DNA of 64,000 bases from Negadavirga shengliensis (GTDB lineage: Bacteria; Bacteroidota; Bacteroidia; Cytophagales; Cyclobacteriaceae). The notes beneath the pieces are model-generated. The model had not been told where the DNA came from, did not search any database, and saw nothing but the letters and a program-made list of their open reading frames with translations. The stretch is taken from assembly GCF_042652345.1 (NCBI RefSeq), contig NZ_JBHSJJ010000004.1, forward strand, positions 1 to 64,000. The letters are read 5' to 3'. Shown piece after piece: positions 9,319 to 17,979 of this stretch (positions within the stretch are counted from its first letter, which is position 1; every line of letters starts with the position of its first letter). The position numbers and the translations under genes are program-made.

Positions 9319-10059
9319 ATGAAGACCATAGCACTGATTCCGGCAAGATTTGGAGCTACCAGATTTCCTGCTAAACTTTTGGCCGACCTGTGTGGCAAGC
9401 CTTTGATCACCCGGACATACCTCAGTACCATGGATACCGGGGTCTTCGACAGGGTAATGGTGGTTACAGACCATGAGGAAATCGCAGACGTCATTAGAGG
9501 GGAAGGTGGGGAAGTTTTTTTGAGCCAAAAGGAGCACCAGAGCGGTTCGGACCGCATAGCCGAGGCGGCGGAAAGCCTGGAGGCGGATGTGATCGTGAAT
9601 GTGCAGGGTGATGAACCTTTTCAGGACAGGAAATCGCTCAGTGACTTGGTAAAGGTATTTTTGGATGACAAGGTAGAAGTGGCCTCACTCATGAGTCCTA
9701 TTAAAGACCCAGCCCTGATTCACAACCCGAACATAGTGAAAGTCGTGACGGATAAGGAAGGTTTTTCACTTTACTTCAGCCGTTATCCCATTCCTTATGT
9801 ACGTGACGAAGGGGCGGGGGTCAGGCATTACAGGCATATTGGTATTTATGCTTACAGAAAACCACTTTTGATGGCTTTTACCCAATGGGAAAAATCTCCC
9901 TTGGAAAAGGCCGAAATGCTGGAACAGCTGAGGATATTGGAAAATGGCCATAGCATCAGAATGGTGGAAACAGACCATCAGGCAGTAGCCATTGATGTGC
10001 CGGAAGACTTGGAAAAAGCGATACGCTATTATAAAGAGCAGACCTCAGAAAGAGACTGA
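9319..10059 (+). CDS. kdsB: 3-deoxy-manno-octulosonate cytidylyltransferase
   Basis: Activates Kdo with CTP to CMP-Kdo for lipopolysaccharide core synthesis. It has 246 residues, standard for KdsB. Signature segments are IPARFGATRFPAKLLADLCGKPLI at the N-terminus (nucleotide-binding), VMVVTDHEEIA, SQKEHQSGSDRIAEA and VNVQGDEPF. It marks a Gram-negative organism with Kdo-containing LPS. It ends 20 bases from the convergent haem lipoprotein gene. Confidence 0.96.
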   Translation: MKTIALIPARFGATRFPAKLLADLCGKPLITRTYLSTMDTGVFDRVMVVTDHEEIADVIRGEGGEVFLSQKEHQSGSDRIAEAAESLEADVIVNVQGDEPFQDRKSLSDLVKVFLDDKVEVASLMSPIKDPALIHNPNIVKVVTDKEGFSLYFSRYPIPYVRDEGAGVRHYRHIGIYAYRKPLLMAFTQWEKSPLEKAEMLEQLRILENGHSIRMVETDHQAVAIDVPEDLEKAIRYYKEQTSERD

Positions 10060-10079
10060 CTGTCTCAAATACCAAAGTC

Positions 10080-10577
10080 TCAGAACCTGACCGGAGAAGT
10101 CCGGTTGAGCGGTTCCTGGATCACAATGAATGTCTCACCCTCCTTGACATGGCAATGGTTACAGCCTGCTGTGAATGTCTTAAAACCCTCCAAAAAAGCT
10201 TCTTTGTTTTCACGTTCGACCAATTCCCAAATGGCGGGAATGCTTTTTTTCATAAATTCCCTCGCCGATGCTTCCCGCACGGGTCTTCTTTTAAGTCCAT
10301 CCTCCATGGCTTCCAGGATGTGTTCTATTTGGTGGTTTGCATACTGCCAGTTTTCGTCCTGTCCTGCCCAGTATAATTCACTGTACCTGTAGCCCACCTC
10401 TGCCATCGTCCGGCTGAAACCGCCCAGCTGATGGGCTACCTCGTCCAGTTTTTCATCGGTTGTCCCTTTGAGCCAGCCATCAGGGCCAACGGCCGGACTG
10501 CCGGATTGCCCCTTGTGTTGCTGACAGCTGACCAATAAGGCAAAGAGAAGTGCGAAGGAATAAGTTTTGGCAAACAT
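10080..10577 (-). CDS. Small lipoprotein with one c-type haem motif
   Basis: A 165-residue lipoprotein: signal peptide with lipobox LLVSC (lipidated Cys18), a mostly helical body, and a single CNHCH haem c attachment motif at 139-143 close to the C-terminus. The late position of CxxCH, after a helix-rich segment, resembles four-helix cytochrome c'-like proteins rather than cytochrome c (inference). It would sit in the periplasm or on a membrane. It starts three bases after the stop of rsmE and is probably co-transcribed with it. A role in electron transfer or gas sensing is possible but not shown. Confidence 0.7.
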   Translation of the reverse strand: MFAKTYSFALLFALLVSCQQHKGQSGSPAVGPDGWLKGTTDEKLDEVAHQLGGFSRTMAEVGYRYSELYWAGQDENWQYANHQIEHILEAMEDGLKRRPVREASAREFMKKSIPAIWELVERENKEAFLEGFKTFTAGCNHCHVKEGETFIVIQEPLNRTSPVRF

Positions 10578-10580
10578 GGC

Positions 10581-11285
10581 TTATAAATTAACAAGATTTA
10601 AGCTATGAACGGCGATTATTCCCGCCGTTTCTGTTCTCAGACGTTGTTTTCCCAGGGAGCAGGGGGTAAACCCTCTGGAGAGGGCAAGACTGATTTCCCC
10701 CGGGCTGAAATCCCCCTCCGGCCCGATCAGTATTAGATAGGAATTTTCTGGTTTGGCCAGATGCATCAAGTGGGATTGGTTGTCTTTGTCCACATAGGCA
10801 ATAAACCTCTGATAAGTATCAAAAGCCTTGTCTGTGACAAAAGCTTCATAGTCATCGAGGTCATTGATGACAGGCAACCATACCTTACCGCTTTGTTTGC
10901 TTGCGGAAATGATTTTCTTCAGCATCCGTTCGAGGTTTACCCGGTTTCGTTCTATGTTAACGGTACGTAGAAACGTGATTTCATGGAAGCCGATTTCGGT
11001 GATTTTTTCCAGCATCCATTCTATACGGTCCGTGTTTTTGGTGGGTGCTACCGCCAGGTGGATATGAAAATTTTCGCGTGGGGAAAAGGTGTGTTCCACC
11101 ACCTCAAGACGGCATTTTTTGGGGTTGTTGTCCACGATTCTGCAGGTGAACAGGGAGCCTTTGCCATTGGTAAAGTGGACCAGATCCCCTATGGCTTTCC
11201 GGAGCACCTTGCCTAAATGATTGGATTCCGTTGGATCCAGGTCAAAAGCCTCACCGGTGATGTTTTCCTGATAAAAAAGCTGCAT
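10581..11285 (-). CDS. rsmE: 16S rRNA (uracil1498-N3)-methyltransferase
   Basis: Methylates U1498 of 16S rRNA with S-adenosylmethionine. It has 234 residues, normal size. The N-terminal PUA-like domain begins MQLFYQENITGEAFDL. The SPOUT trefoil-knot SAM site is seen in LILIGPEGDFSPGEISLAL and SLGKQRLRTETAGIIA, which are the family's two knot motifs. Cytoplasmic. It is the first gene of a likely two-gene unit with the haem lipoprotein, a pairing without obvious functional logic. Confidence 0.95.
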   Translation of the reverse strand: MQLFYQENITGEAFDLDPTESNHLGKVLRKAIGDLVHFTNGKGSLFTCRIVDNNPKKCRLEVVEHTFSPRENFHIHLAVAPTKNTDRIEWMLEKITEIGFHEITFLRTVNIERNRVNLERMLKKIISASKQSGKVWLPVINDLDDYEAFVTDKAFDTYQRFIAYVDKDNQSHLMHLAKPENSYLILIGPEGDFSPGEISLALSRGFTPCSLGKQRLRTETAGIIAVHSLNLVNL

Positions 11286-11392
11286 TCATGTAAATTTGGT
11301 TCCGACGAAATTAAATAATAAAAGGCAAATTAAGTAGCCGGTTTTTGTTATTATTGTGGATAGATGTACAGGTTTTCAACTTTGTCCTACTT

Positions 11393-11866
11393 ATGAATAC
11401 ACAACCTCTTAGACAAAAAATAAAAGCAAGCAATTCCCTGGATTGGGAAGCATGGTTATCAGAAACCTTACATGTGTTTGCCTGCACCACCGGCACATTA
11501 CATGTTTTAGAGCCCTCCTCCAATATACTCCACCTGAAGGCCTATACCGGTATACCGGATTTTTTACTTCCAAAAATGACGGAAATTCCTGTAGGAAAGG
11601 GGATGGCCGGTATCGCCGCGGAAAGGAGGGAAGCCGTTCAGGTTTGTAACTTACAGACAGATGCCTCCGGTGTGGTAAGGCCCGGGGCCAAGGATACCAA
11701 AGTGGAAGGCGCGATAACCGTTCCGTTGTTGAAAAAAGACGAACTGTATGGCACCTTGGGCATTGCCAAGAAAGAACCTTATGAATTCACAGACGAAGAA
11801 ACCAACGATCTGATGCAGATTGCCGAAACCATGGCAGAGAAAATTTCAGGTCAGATAAATGGCTGA
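11393..11866 (+). CDS. Single-domain GAF protein
   Basis: A 157-residue protein consisting almost only of a GAF domain, a small-molecule or redox-sensing fold. I choose ATG 11393 (MNTQPLRQKIK). An upstream ATG in frame at 11345 would add a hydrophobic 16-residue leader unlike the family. Key segments are LHLKAYTGIP, the conserved EIPVGKGMAGIAAERREAV, VEGAITVPLL and LGIAKKEPYEF. Stand-alone GAF proteins include free methionine-R-sulfoxide reductases, but the usual cysteine pattern of that enzyme is not evident here. It is divergent from rsmE and shares a bidirectional terminator with deaD. Confidence 0.75.
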   Translation: MNTQPLRQKIKASNSLDWEAWLSETLHVFACTTGTLHVLEPSSNILHLKAYTGIPDFLLPKMTEIPVGKGMAGIAAERREAVQVCNLQTDASGVVRPGAKDTKVEGAITVPLLKKDELYGTLGIAKKEPYEFTDEETNDLMQIAETMAEKISGQING

Positions 11867-11902
11867 ATAGAACAAGAGATGTATAAACTGTCTCTATAAA
11901 AC

Positions 11903-11937
11903 AAAAAGGGGCTGTCTGAGAGAGACAGCCCCTTTTT
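11903..11937. terminator. Bidirectional terminator between the GAF gene and deaD
   Basis: A perfect 15-bp stem (11903-11917 with 11923-11937) has a 5-base loop and A and T runs at the outer ends. It can stop transcription from both converging genes. Confidence 0.9.
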
Positions 11938-11954
11938 AACCGTTCTTACTTTAT

Positions 11955-13661
11955 TTATCCTTTTGAAATCTCAAAATTCACCTGTTTTCCTTTAATGGTA
12001 TTGGTGTTCATTACCTGGATCACATGGGTGGCGTCTTTTTTGGGCACATCCACGAAGGAGAAATTGTCAAAGATGTCTATGCCTCCGATATTTCTGCCTG
12101 AAATCCCGGTTTCACCTGCAATGGCCCCAACAATGTCATTGGGACGTATGCGGTCTCTCTTACCCAGGTTGAGAAACAACCTTGCCATATTGGGTTCTCT
12201 TTCTTTTTTGCTTCTTCCGCCTCTTCCGGAAGCTCTCTCTGATCGGCCGCCTCTTGCTCCTCTTTCACTGCGGTCCCTTCCGGCACTTCTTCGGGATTTT
12301 CTGTCATCCCCTCTCTCCCGGTCAAGGTTGAGATCAAAATTGAGCTCCTTGAATTTGTCCACGGCTTCACCTAGCTGAAGCTTAACCAGACCGACGGCCA
12401 CTTGCTCCAGAGAAAGGCCTTCTGCCAGTAACTTACCTATAGCTTCCTCATATACCTGGTTGTCATCTTCTTTTGAAAGTTGACGGTAGATATCCTTTGA
12501 AAGCTGTTCTTTCTTCATTTGTATCAGCTCATCCACGGATGGGGGAGCGGCTTTATCGATAGAGGTCTTGATAAATCTTTCAAGATCCCTCAATCTGCCA
12601 TGATCCCTTCTTCCGGTCACAAAGCTGATGGCTGTGCCTGATTTGCCTGCTCTGCCTGTTCTGCCGATCCTATGCACATAGTTTTCCTCGTCCAAAGGAA
12701 GGTCGTAGTTGAACACGGCTTCCACGTTGTCCACATCAATGCCCCTGGCCGCTACGTCCGTTGCCACCAAAACAGCACAGTGTCCCTTACGGAATTTGTT
12801 CATGACTTTGCTCCGCTGGGCTTGGGAAAGGTCACCATGTAAGGCCTCTGCAGAGACTCCTTTTGAAACGAGTTCTTCCGTCACTTCATCCGTAGTTCTT
12901 TTTGTGTTACAGAAAACCACGCTGAGCTTGTACTGATGCAGATTGATAAGCCTGCTGATCAAATCGGTTTTTAGCGCCGTTTTTGTTTCAAAATAAAACT
13001 GGGAAATGTTTTCTACGGTGAGTTCTTTCTTTAAGACCTTTACGATTTCCGGATTGTTCTGGTACTTCCTGGTCAGGTCCAGTATTGGTTTTGGCATCGT
13101 GGCAGAGAAGAAAACCGTCTGTCTTTCCTCCGGCATATCGCTGAGGATGGTTTCGATATCCTCTCTAAAGCCCATATCCAGCATTTCGTCCGCTTCATCC
13201 AACACGATGATGCTTACATGGTTTAGGTTCAATGTCCCTCTGTCCATGTGGTCCATAATCCTGCCCGGTGTGCCCACAACAATCTGAACCCCTTTTTTGA
13301 GACTTCTGATTTGTCTGTCGATTGACTCACCGCCATATATGCAAGTGGAAGAGATTTTTTTCTTGAATTTTGTAAGTTTCACAATTTCTCCCTCTACCTG
13401 AACGGCCAGTTCCCGCGTGGGGCAAAGAACCAAAGCCTGCGGCTTGTTGAAGGCAGGATTTATCCTGTCAATGATGGGGATGGCAAAAGCAGCCGTTTTA
13501 CCGGTTCCGGTTTGTGCCTGACCGATCACGTCTGATCCTTCCAGTAAAAAGGGAATGGTTTGTGATTGAATAGGGGAAGGATGGGTATATCCCATATCTT
13601 CCACTGCCTTAAGGATTTCTTCTGAAACCCCAAGGTCGGAGAATAATACTTCGTTTTCCAT
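11955..13661 (-). CDS. deaD: DEAD-box ATP-dependent RNA helicase
   Basis: A 568-residue DEAD-box RNA helicase of the DeaD/CsdA type, which unwinds structured RNA in ribosome assembly and cold adaptation. Motifs in order: Q motif near 8-35 (FSDLGV, PSPIQSQTIP), Walker A AQTGTGKT at 49-56, PTRELA at 81-86, DEAD at 155-158, SAT, then HRIGRTGRAGKSG in domain 2. The C-terminus has an Arg/Gly-rich stretch (RGARGGRSERASGRGG) and a DbpA-like RNA-binding domain (RLFLNLGKRDRIRPNDIVGAI). Upstream is a strong promoter candidate and a roughly 100-base leader, as seen for cold-induced helicases. Confidence 0.95.
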   Translation of the reverse strand: MENEVLFSDLGVSEEILKAVEDMGYTHPSPIQSQTIPFLLEGSDVIGQAQTGTGKTAAFAIPIIDRINPAFNKPQALVLCPTRELAVQVEGEIVKLTKFKKKISSTCIYGGESIDRQIRSLKKGVQIVVGTPGRIMDHMDRGTLNLNHVSIIVLDEADEMLDMGFREDIETILSDMPEERQTVFFSATMPKPILDLTRKYQNNPEIVKVLKKELTVENISQFYFETKTALKTDLISRLINLHQYKLSVVFCNTKRTTDEVTEELVSKGVSAEALHGDLSQAQRSKVMNKFRKGHCAVLVATDVAARGIDVDNVEAVFNYDLPLDEENYVHRIGRTGRAGKSGTAISFVTGRRDHGRLRDLERFIKTSIDKAAPPSVDELIQMKKEQLSKDIYRQLSKEDDNQVYEEAIGKLLAEGLSLEQVAVGLVKLQLGEAVDKFKELNFDLNLDRERGDDRKSRRSAGRDRSERGARGGRSERASGRGGRSKKEREPNMARLFLNLGKRDRIRPNDIVGAIAGETGISGRNIGGIDIFDNFSFVDVPKKDATHVIQVMNTNTIKGKQVNFEISKG

Positions 13662-13770
13662 GAAATGTTTCCTTATTTCTCTAAGCCACGGTATTCCAAC
13701 ATATCCCAGTGTTTAGCAACAATAAGGAACTCCACGGCATGTGAGAAAAATTACTAAATTAATTGAGGTG

Positions 13771-13801
13771 CAAAGGTAAATATAATTGTTCTGAAAAACA
13801 A
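13771..13801 (-). promoter_or_regulatory. Promoter of deaD
   Basis: On the minus strand, TTG (13801-13799), 20 bp and TACCTTTG (13778-13771) match the Bacteroidota -33/-7 pattern very well. Transcription would start near 13764 and leave an untranslated leader of about 100 bases. Confidence 0.65.
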
Positions 13802-13873
13802 CCCTTATTGAAAAGAAATTAAAATATTGTAAAAATCAATTGGGTTATTCAAGGGAATTGTTTTGAAAAAAAC

Positions 13874-13902
13874 AAAGGGGTCTGCAACCGGCAGACCCCT
13901 TT
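13874..13902 (-). terminator. Terminator of gltA
   Basis: A perfect 12-bp stem (AAAGGGGTCTGC arms, 5-base loop) lies 30 bases past the gltA stop. On the minus strand it is followed by a T-rich run. Confidence 0.88.
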
Positions 13903-13932
13903 GGCTGGTTTGGTTCGTCAGACCCTGACCAG

Positions 13933-15219
13933 TCATCTCTTATCCATGGGCACATAGGATCTTTGGGTGGCACCCACATACACCTGCCTTGGTCTGCCAA
14001 TAGGCTCATTATTTTCCTTCATTTCTTTCCACTGTGCGATCCATCCCGGCAGTCTTCCCAAGGCAAACATTACCGTAAACATATCGGTGGGGATGCCGAG
14101 CGCTCTGTAAATGATTCCTGAGTAGAAATCCACGTTGGGATAAAGCTTTCTGTCCACAAAGTATTGGTCGTTAAGGGCAGCGGTTTCCAGTTCTTTCGCA
14201 ATATCCAATACCGGATCATCAATACCCAGTTTTGCCAAAACATCATCCGCGGCTTTTTTGATGATTTTGGCCCGGGGATCAAAGTTTTTATAAACCCTAT
14301 GACCGAATCCCATCAGTCTGAAAGGGTCATTTTTGTCTTTTGCTTTTTCCAGGTACTTTTTGGAGTCACCGCCATCTGCCTTGATGGCTTCGAGCATTTC
14401 AATTACGGATTGGTTGGCACCACCGTGAAGCGGCCCCCAAAGGGCGTTGATGCCCGCGGAGATGGAAGCATAAATGCTGGCTTGGGAAGATCCAACGACC
14501 CTGACCGTAGAGGTAGAGCAGTTTTGTTCGTGGTCTGCATGGAGGATGAGCAGCTTATCCAATGCTTTGGAAATAATGGGATCCACTTCATATTTTTCCG
14601 CGGGGAGCGCAAACATCATTTTCATGAAATTGCCGCAGTAATCGAGTTTATTATCAGGATAATTGACAGGATGGCCCATTTTGTTTTTGTAGGCCCAGGC
14701 GGCAAAAGTAGGCATCTTAGCCATTAACCTTACGATGCTTAACTGGATCTCCTCATCGGAATTATTGGGATCCAGGGAATTGGGATAGAATGCGGTAAGC
14801 GAACATATCAGCGAAGACAACACACCCATAGGGTGTGCGACGGATGGAAATCCGTCCAATATTTTTTTGATGTCTTCATGCACCAGGGTATGCATGGTTA
14901 TCTTTTGGGAAAACCCTTCATATTGTTTTTTGGTGGGAAGTTCTCCGTTGATCAAAAGATATGAAACCTCCAAAAAATCGGACTTTTCAGCCAGGTCCTC
15001 GATATTATAACCTCTATATCTTAGAATACCCTTCTCCCCGTCCAAAAAAGTAATGGCACTTTGGGTGGATCCCGTATTTTTGAATCCCGGATCCAGCGTG
15101 ATCAGGCCGGATTGCCCACGGAGTTTGGCAATATCTATTGCCTTTTCATTTTCAGAGCCTTCTATAACGGGAAGATCGTATTCTTTTCCTTTAAAGGATA
15201 ATTTAGCAATTTCAGACAT
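13933..15219 (-). CDS. gltA: Citrate synthase
   Basis: Condenses acetyl-CoA and oxaloacetate to citrate, entering the TCA cycle. It has 428 residues, the length of the hexameric Gram-negative type. The catalytic residues are in place: His265 (PLHGGANQ), His307 (FGHRVYKNFDPRAK) and Asp364 (VDFYSGII), matching H264/H305/D362 of the E. coli enzyme. The N-terminal Cys-rich strand region is also present. It is a single-gene unit with its own terminator. The upstream 300 bases show no clear consensus promoter. Confidence 0.97.
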   Translation of the reverse strand: MSEIAKLSFKGKEYDLPVIEGSENEKAIDIAKLRGQSGLITLDPGFKNTGSTQSAITFLDGEKGILRYRGYNIEDLAEKSDFLEVSYLLINGELPTKKQYEGFSQKITMHTLVHEDIKKILDGFPSVAHPMGVLSSLICSLTAFYPNSLDPNNSDEEIQLSIVRLMAKMPTFAAWAYKNKMGHPVNYPDNKLDYCGNFMKMMFALPAEKYEVDPIISKALDKLLILHADHEQNCSTSTVRVVGSSQASIYASISAGINALWGPLHGGANQSVIEMLEAIKADGGDSKKYLEKAKDKNDPFRLMGFGHRVYKNFDPRAKIIKKAADDVLAKLGIDDPVLDIAKELETAALNDQYFVDRKLYPNVDFYSGIIYRALGIPTDMFTVMFALGRLPGWIAQWKEMKENNEPIGRPRQVYVGATQRSYVPMDKR

Positions 15220-15519
15220 ATTCGTTTGATTATATATTGACTTAGGTGTTTGTAACGGTTAAAACAATATTTTGGACCTCAATTTAGTAAATATTAGGCA
15301 ATTTATCCCCAAATTTTTCCACAGGTGACCATTGGTTTATTGGGGTTTTTTAAAATATTGTTTTGAATATCAAGCTAAGCCATTGGAATTTTCAACAATA
15401 AAACTATAATTCCAATGGATATAATGATGATTTTCGATATAAGCCAAATAATGATTTATTGGTCCAATCAGAAAAACCGTAACGGCTTTTATATAAAAAA
15501 AGCCCTGAAAGGGCTGTTT
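15220..15519. other. AT-rich intergenic region upstream of gltA
   Basis: AT-rich, with no gene. It must hold the gltA promoter, but I find no exact TAnnTTTG element on the minus strand. The only clear structure is the terminator of the bacilliredoxin gene at its right end. Confidence 0.5.
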
Positions 15520-15521
15520 TT
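15494..15521 (-). terminator. Terminator at the end of the SUF operon
   Basis: On the minus strand a short hairpin (AGCCCT arms 15501-15506 and 15510-15515, loop of 3) is flanked by A and T runs. It begins at the stop of the bacilliredoxin gene and so ends the SUF transcript. Confidence 0.7.
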
Positions 15522-15936
15522 AGCAAAAATGTTCAAAGACCTCGACCAGATGGTCGCCAATCATTTGGGCATTTCGGCCTTCTATGTGGTGCCTTTCAAT
15601 AAAATGCACCAGTTCGCCGTCTTTAAATAAAGCCATTGCGGGGGAGGAGGGGGGATAAGGAAGCACGTATTCCCGGACTTTGGCTACCGCATCAGTGTCG
15701 TTGCCGGCAAAGACCGTTGCCAGAATATCCGGTTTTTTAGAAGACTTGTCCAACGCATACCGTACGCCTGGTCTGGCAGCTCCGGCAGCACACCCGCACA
15801 CGGAATTCACCACGATAAAAGTGGTGCCCTTATGGTCCTTCAGGTGCTCGTCCACGTCTTTGGAAGACCTGAATTCTTTAAATCCTACTTCTGTCAATTC
15901 TGCACGCATCGGTGCTATAAGTTCTTCTGGATACAT
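15520..15936 (-). CDS. BrxA/BrxB-type bacilliredoxin (YphP family)
   Basis: A 138-residue thioredoxin-fold protein of the YphP/YqiW (DUF1094) family. The active site Cys47-Gly-Cys49 lies in VNSVCGCAAGAARPG, the family hallmark. In Firmicutes these proteins remove bacillithiol from mixed disulfides. Whether this organism makes bacillithiol cannot be judged here, although some Bacteroidota do. It is the last gene of the SUF run, 19 bases after the DUF59 gene, which suggests a link between thiol redox repair and iron-sulfur assembly. Confidence 0.85.
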   Translation of the reverse strand: MYPEELIAPMRAELTEVGFKEFRSSKDVDEHLKDHKGTTFIVVNSVCGCAAGAARPGVRYALDKSSKKPDILATVFAGNDTDAVAKVREYVLPYPPSSPAMALFKDGELVHFIERHHIEGRNAQMIGDHLVEVFEHFC

Positions 15937-15955
15937 ATTCTCTTGTTTAACGTTT

Positions 15956-16291
15956 TTATAAAAAGCCTAATTCCAATTTTGCTACTTCTGACATCATGTC
16001 CTGGGAGTAGGGCGGATCAAAGGTCAGTTCTACCTCCACCTCATTGATGCCTTCAATTTCGGAAACCCTTTCCTTTACCTCTGAGGGTATGGATTCCGCC
16101 GCGGGACAGTTGGGTGATGTCAGGGTCATCAGGATGTATACATTGTTTACCGGATAAACCGTGATTTCATAGATCAGACCCAGCTCATATACATCCACCG
16201 GTATTTCCGGGTCATAGACCATTTTTATGGCATCAATGACTTTTTCCTTCAGGTCATTTTCAACACCAATATTGGTTTCTGAATTTTCCAT
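15956..16291 (-). CDS. DUF59/MIP18 family Fe-S assembly protein (SufT-like)
   Basis: A 111-residue single-domain MIP18/DUF59 protein. It shows MVYDPEIPVDVYELGLIY, the conserved start of the fold, and Cys62 in TLTSPNCPAAESIP, the conserved reactive cysteine. Its relatives (SufT, PaaD, eukaryotic CIA2) help deliver Fe-S clusters to target proteins. It is placed nine bases after sufE and before the bacilliredoxin, a common order in Bacteroidota. Cytoplasmic. Confidence 0.9.
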   Translation of the reverse strand: MENSETNIGVENDLKEKVIDAIKMVYDPEIPVDVYELGLIYEITVYPVNNVYILMTLTSPNCPAAESIPSEVKERVSEIEGINEVEVELTFDPPYSQDMMSEVAKLELGFL

Positions 16292-16300
16292 AGCTATTTT

Positions 16301-16732
16301 TCAGACATTTATTTTTGATTGGTAAGCTAAGGCAAATAGCTTCATCTGTTTGATCATCGCTGCGAGCCCGTTGGAACGCTGTGAGCCGATGATATTGCCC
16401 ATCCCTATGCTGTCTATGAAGTACAGGTCGGCATCGATGATCTCCTTGGTTGTTCTTCCGGAAAGCACCCGGATCAAAAGGCTTATCAGTCCCTTGGTGA
16501 TATCCGTGTTGGAATCCGCCAGGAAATGCACCTTGTCATCCCTAAGCTCTGTGACCAGCCAGACTTTCGACTGGCATCCTTTGATAATGTTTTCTTCTTT
16601 TTTTTCTTCATCCGGAAAGGGAGGCAATTTATCCCCTAATTCCATAATATAGTAAATGGTAGATTCCTTATCATCTCCCAGAATACCGAATTCATCTATT
16701 ATTTCCTGCTGTACCGTATGGATATCCTGCAT
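16301..16732 (-). CDS. sufE: SufE sulfur acceptor
   Basis: Takes persulfide sulfur from SufS and passes it to the SufBCD scaffold. It has 143 residues. The acceptor Cys53 is in IIKGCQSKVWL, matching the GCQSxVW motif of the family. The C-terminal SIGMGNIIGSQRSNGLAAM is also typical. Its ATG overlaps the TAA of sufS by one base, so translation is probably coupled, which fits the 1:1 use of the two proteins. Confidence 0.95.
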   Translation of the reverse strand: MQDIHTVQQEIIDEFGILGDDKESTIYYIMELGDKLPPFPDEEKKEENIIKGCQSKVWLVTELRDDKVHFLADSNTDITKGLISLLIRVLSGRTTKEIIDADLYFIDSIGMGNIIGSQRSNGLAAMIKQMKLFALAYQSKINV

Positions 16733-17979
16733 TAATTTCTCCTTTTAGCAATTCTTTTCAGGCTGTCATAAAGCCGGTCTATTTCCTCCTTGGTATTGTA
16801 AACAGCAAAAGAAGCCCTCACAGTTCCCTCAATTCCATAGCGTTTCATCAGAGGCTGGGCACAATGATGCCCCGTCCTCACTGCAATGCCTGCTGCATCC
16901 AGCATCATCCCGACGTCAAATGGATGCATATTGTTGATCAAAAAGCTGAGGACGCTGACTTTTTCAGCAGCGGTACCCACGGGAATGAACCCGTTGATGT
17001 CTGCCATTTTCCTGCTGGCATATTCCAGTAACCCGGCCTCATGTTTTTGGATATTCTCCTTTCCGGTTTCATTGATAAATTCCAAGGCTTTTTGAAAGGC
17101 GATCACATCCGCGATGTTGGGCGTGCCGGCCTCAAACTTAAAGGGAATTTCATTATAGGTGGTGCCTGCAAAATCAACTTCTTTGATCATTTCCCCACCT
17201 CCCTGATAGGGAGGCATCGCTTCCAGCAAATCCCGTTTTCCGTACAATATCCCCAATCCGGTAGGACCGTACAGTTTGTGGGCGGAAAATGCTAAGAAAT
17301 CACAATCCAGCTGTTGTACATCTATCTCCAGATGGGCTGTGGATTGGGCACCGTCAAGGAGTACTTTTGCTCCTTTTTGATGGGCTTTTTCAATGATGGT
17401 TTTGACGGGGTTGATCGTGCCAAGGGCATTGGAAGCGTGGACGATGGAGACCAGTTTTGTCTTCTCGGTAAGTAACCGGTCAAATTCATCCATCAATAGC
17501 TCCCCTGCATCATTGATAGGGATGATTTTAAGCGAGGCCCCGGTTTCCTCACAGAGCATCTGCCAAGGTACAATGTTGGAATGGTGCTCCATGGTGGTGA
17601 TGAGAATTTCATCACCCTCTCCAATGAACTTTCTTCCATAAGTTGAAGCGACCAGGTTAATCCCTTCCGTGGTGCCCTTTGTGAATATGATCTGGGTTTC
17701 ATCCGGCGCGTTGATAAAGTCCCGGGTCATCTCCCGGGTTTTCTCATAATCAGCAGTGGCCCTTGACGCCAGCGTGTGTGCTCCCCGGTGGATATTGGAG
17801 TTGTCCTCCCGGTAATATCTGGACAGTGCTTCCAAAACCTGGATGGGTTTCTGGCTTGTTGCCGCATTGTCAAAATAAACCAATGGTTTCCCGTTCACCT
17901 CTTGGTGTAACACCGGAAACATGGCGCGTATGGCATCAATATCCAGTATATTTGCTTGATTTTTAATAGTTGCCTCCAA
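16732..17979 (-). CDS. sufS: SufS cysteine desulfurase
   Basis: PLP-dependent desulfurase that turns cysteine into alanine and an enzyme persulfide. It has 415 residues. PLP Lys235 is in FSAHKLYGPTG. The persulfide Cys373 is in RTGHHCAQPL, the group II motif. The start is odd: the family N-terminus (ILDIDAIRAMFPVLH) is preceded by no ATG, and the best start is TTG at 17979, 17 bases inside the end of sufD. That overlap implies coupled translation with sufD. It is part of the sufBCDSE run. Confidence 0.93.
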   Translation of the reverse strand: MEATIKNQANILDIDAIRAMFPVLHQEVNGKPLVYFDNAATSQKPIQVLEALSRYYREDNSNIHRGAHTLASRATADYEKTREMTRDFINAPDETQIIFTKGTTEGINLVASTYGRKFIGEGDEILITTMEHHSNIVPWQMLCEETGASLKIIPINDAGELLMDEFDRLLTEKTKLVSIVHASNALGTINPVKTIIEKAHQKGAKVLLDGAQSTAHLEIDVQQLDCDFLAFSAHKLYGPTGLGILYGKRDLLEAMPPYQGGGEMIKEVDFAGTTYNEIPFKFEAGTPNIADVIAFQKALEFINETGKENIQKHEAGLLEYASRKMADINGFIPVGTAAEKVSVLSFLINNMHPFDVGMMLDAAGIAVRTGHHCAQPLMKRYGIEGTVRASFAVYNTKEEIDRLYDSLKRIAKRRN

